From the IMG/VR virus record IMGVR_UViG_3300028025_005067, positions 1 to 25,224 of that record: a stretch of DNA of 25,224 nt. One strand, written 5' to 3'. Both the position numbers and the translations under genes were made by a program. The notes below the pieces were generated by a model that was not told the origin of the DNA, made no database searches, and worked only from the letters and a program-made list of their open reading frames with translations. Positions 23,134 through 25,224 of the stretch are shown here, in pieces. Within the stretch, counting starts at the first letter, position 1; each line of letters begins with the position of its first letter. Source of the stretch: a virus.

Positions 23134-24966
23134 TTAGACCTCCGCATCAGATACAATTAAATCTTTACCACTTCTTTTTCCAATGAACATTACTATTTCA
23201 TTTGGCTTGATAAATTCTTTAGTTGAAATATATGCCCAAGTGTCTTTAAATGCAATAACTTTAACATTACCGTTTAATGTTTCAACATTGATGAACGCCA
23301 TTTCCTTGCCGTTTTTGTCATTGAATGTTTTAACTTCATTGATGATACACCATATAACTGCTTTTCCACCTTCTTCAAATTCTTGAAGTGGTTTGGAATA
23401 TTTTGATTCGAGCGGATGATTCTTTAAGAATACACCCAATGCTTTCTTCTCAAGTTCTGCAATCTGTATATCAGTCATTTGAATGGTGTCTAACCATTCA
23501 CCATTTTCAATTTGTTTTTTGGACAATTGAACGTTGTGCATATATGCAAGTAATTTTCCTCTGTCTTCGTTAAACTCATCAAAACATCCAGCCATAATCA
23601 TTGATTCGATAACATTGTTTCTAATGTCTGAACGACTTCTTCGTTCCATTAAATCTTCAAAAGATTTTATAGGTCTTATTTTCTCAAGTCCTCTAATTGC
23701 AGTATCTCCAAAATTTGTGATACTTGTCAAGCGGAATCTTATTGAGTTGCCTTGTGGAACAAATTCGTTAGAACCTGTGTTTAAGTCTGGAGGCATAATA
23801 GTAATGCCAATTTTTTTACATTCTTGAATATAACCTGCAACAGCAGATTGCCCATCTCCATCAGTTTTTTCAGAACTCATTAAAGCAGAATAGAATTCAA
23901 CAGGATAATGATATTTAAGCCATGCAGTTTGATAACTCATTATTGCATAACTCGCGGCGTGTGATTTATTAAACGAATACTCACCTTGAGCATCTTCTAT
24001 ATCATTCCATATTTCCTCTGCTACTTCAATTGAATAACCACTTGCTACGGTATCGTCGTAAAACTTCTGCCGTAGTTTTGTATCACTCCTTAAATCCTTA
24101 TTTTTTCTGATGTTAGCATCTGAGAATGCAATGTCCCATCCAGCATATGTCTTCGCATCAAGTAGAAATTGCTCTTGATATGTTAACAGACCTTCTGTTT
24201 CATTCATATAGTCTTCTCGTTCTGCTCTGATGTTGTATTGCTTACCATTGCGCCTATCTATATACTCGTTCCAATCCCCTGTTCCAGGTCTTATTAGAGC
24301 ATTGATAGCTATTAAATCTAAAAAATCTTTTGGTTTTTGTTGCATAACTTTCTGTGCTTGATTTGATAATTGAAATACACCAGTTACTTCACCTTTAGAT
24401 AACATATCATACACTACTTCTTCACTGTAGTCAATAGTTTCTAAGTCAATTTCTATACCTTTATTTTGCTTAATATTAGTAACAGTCCGTTTTAACATCG
24501 GTAATGTCTCCAATCCAAGCACGTCAAATTTATAGAAACCTAGAGCCTCAAGCATATACTTATCGAAGCATGCTACACATTCATTTCTTCCATCACCAAT
24601 TGCTTTTAATGGCAGGTAATGAGAAAGATTTTCATATATAACGATTCCACCAGCATGCATTGATTCATGAGATACTGTGCCTTCGAGTCTTTCAATTATC
24701 TGAAATTCTTCTTGATGCTTATCTCTGTAGCTCAACAATTTTGGCGAAGCCTTGTATGCTTCTTCCATTGATGGGCATAACTCTGGTATTAACTTTGTTA
24801 TCTCACCAATTTCTGACATAGAAAATTCAAAGAAAGATAATACTTTTCTTGTGACTGCTCTTGGTGTAAGCGTTCCAAATGCTATAATCCTTGCAACATT
24901 CTCTGCTCCATACTTCCTTTGCAAATCGTAGAACACTTCATCTTTGTCAGAGAAGTCTACGTCAAA
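23134..24966 (-). CDS. dnaE: DNA polymerase III alpha subunit, DnaE type, 3' exon
   Basis: Replicative DNA polymerase; this is the C-terminal 610 residues. It begins FDVDFSD, the end of the catalytic PD[IF]D[VI]DF motif, then KYGAENVARIIAFGT, HAGGIVI, KFDVLGLETL with the third catalytic Asp, GVFQLSNQAQKVM, LIRPG, YQEQ and FNKSHAASYAIMSYQTAWLK. The final 80 residues look like an OB-fold, and no further tau-binding region follows, so the end is shorter than in bacterial DnaE. The apparent ATG at 24969 is not a start: the residues PD expected just before FDVDF are missing, and the sequence upstream is a group I intron. Exon 1 lies outside the window. Confidence 0.9.
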   Translation of the reverse strand, partial: FDVDFSDKDEVFYDLQRKYGAENVARIIAFGTLTPRAVTRKVLSFFEFSMSEIGEITKLIPELCPSMEEAYKASPKLLSYRDKHQEEFQIIERLEGTVSHESMHAGGIVIYENLSHYLPLKAIGDGRNECVACFDKYMLEALGFYKFDVLGLETLPMLKRTVTNIKQNKGIEIDLETIDYSEEVVYDMLSKGEVTGVFQLSNQAQKVMQQKPKDFLDLIAINALIRPGTGDWNEYIDRRNGKQYNIRAEREDYMNETEGLLTYQEQFLLDAKTYAGWDIAFSDANIRKNKDLRSDTKLRQKFYDDTVASGYSIEVAEEIWNDIEDAQGEYSFNKSHAASYAIMSYQTAWLKYHYPVEFYSALMSSEKTDGDGQSAVAGYIQECKKIGITIMPPDLNTGSNEFVPQGNSIRFRLTSITNFGDTAIRGLEKIRPIKSFEDLMERRSRSDIRNNVIESMIMAGCFDEFNEDRGKLLAYMHNVQLSKKQIENGEWLDTIQMTDIQIAELEKKALGVFLKNHPLESKYSKPLQEFEEGGKAVIWCIINEVKTFNDKNGKEMAFINVETLNGNVKVIAFKDTWAYISTKEFIKPNEIVMFIGKRSGKDLIVSDAEV

Positions 24967-25224
24967 CATATTAATCCAATATTCCTATTGGTATGGACTA
25001 TATCTTCATCCTCGTCTTTACGTTAGGATGTTCAGCACTTCGAGTGGTAGCATATCCACCCTACTCCCCATTGGGATAGTCTCTACACTTTATTTGAGAA
25101 TTATTTTGAAGTGTTTATCATGCATATGTTTCTCAAGTTGTTTTGGTTTTCCACCTAATTCACTTGCAATTTTGCATGCTTCTTTCACAGATTTACAATC
25201 ACATATTTTTATACTGTCTTTATA
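24967..25224 (-). ncRNA. Group I intron (3' part, likely subgroup IA) inside dnaE
   Basis: The 3' part of the catalytic core is visible on the minus strand. P7 is formed by GACTAT (25081-25076) and ATAGTC (25001-24996). Between them lie small hairpins like P7.1/P7.2 (for example CACT/AGTG at 25046-25036) and a P8 hairpin CATCCT/AGGATG (25030-25007). After P7 comes a perfect P9 hairpin CCAATA-GGAA-TATTGG (24991-24976). The expected last intron base is the G at 24967, after which the conserved polymerase motif resumes. P3-P6 and the 5' splice site are beyond the window. Confidence 0.85.
25090..25224 (-). CDS. C-terminal end of an intron-encoded protein (likely homing endonuclease)
   Basis: The frame is open from the right edge to TAA at 25090-25092, giving 44 residues that include CDCKSVKEACKIASELGG and end DKHFKIILK. 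It stops 7 bases before the P7 strand of the intron, as an ORF looped out of an intron core would. Intron ORFs at this place usually encode homing endonucleases, and the helix SVKEACKIASELGG could belong to a C-terminal helix-turn-helix. The catalytic domain is outside the window, so the class (HNH, GIY-YIG or other) cannot be told. Confidence 0.6.
   Translation of the reverse strand, partial: YKDSIKICDCKSVKEACKIASELGGKPKQLEKHMHDKHFKIILK

Noticed and set aside
24967-24969. ATG 24969 as the true start of the polymerase
   Set aside because: It cuts the catalytic motif and is preceded by intron P9 and P7 rather than a ribosome site; only its final G fits, as the last intron base.
1-25224. TGA read as tryptophan by the phage
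   Set aside because: The long genes have no in-frame TGA and use TGG for tryptophan, so there is no direct sign of recoding; only the lack of TGA stops is noted.

Overview
The window is a piece of a tailed-phage genome with short-tailed (podovirus-like) architecture. It is clearly AT-rich and has strong AGGAGG-type ribosome sites. The host is most likely a Firmicute or close relative: the capsid protein starts with a motif cut by the Firmicutes-type protease Prp, and the window also encodes a Prp-like protein. No integrase, repressor, tRNA, CRISPR or insertion sequence was seen. All 28 gene ends seen, including the two partial genes, stop with TAA or TAG and none with TGA.

Plus strand, 1-17330, is the virion and lysis module. 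It runs: tail end of an upstream gene (possibly terminase), portal, scaffold, major capsid protein, a 93-base structured inverted repeat, an 81-aa protein, a terminator-like hairpin, a 201-aa probable virion protein, a 72-aa protein, head-tail adaptor, a 593-aa neck/tail protein, a tail fibre split by a frameshift, two small tail-tip type proteins, a coiled-coil membrane protein (XhlA/holin-like), an M15-family endolysin, a 522-aa helical protein and a 1724-aa giant protein (both probable DNA-ejection proteins), and a two-helix holin. The order portal-scaffold-capsid-adaptor-neck protein-ejection proteins is P22-like.

The two modules converge on a bidirectional terminator at about 17334-17365. 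Minus strand, 25224 down to 17364, is the DNA replication and nucleotide module. In transcription order: a group I intron with the end of its ORF, the 3' exon of a DnaE-type DNA polymerase III alpha gene, a divergent ThyX, a RING-like finger fused to a Cas4/RecB-type Fe-S nuclease, an unknown 134-aa protein, a B12-dependent class II ribonucleotide reductase, a 65-aa Prp-like protease, dUTPase, then two promoter-headed single genes: a RusA resolvase and an unknown 67-aa protein. The genes before these overlap or nearly touch, as one operon. Together they would make dNTPs (RNR, dUTPase, ThyX), copy DNA (DnaE) and process recombination intermediates (nuclease, RusA).

The most interesting points are: (1) a phage-encoded miniature Prp paired with a Prp-type cleavage motif at the N-terminus of the phage's own capsid protein; (2) a group I intron inserted exactly at the PDxDxDF catalytic-aspartate motif of the polymerase; (3) the RING-finger/Cas4-like nuclease fusion; (4) two good sigma-A promoters with unusual structured surroundings, one with full consensus boxes and 17-base spacing.
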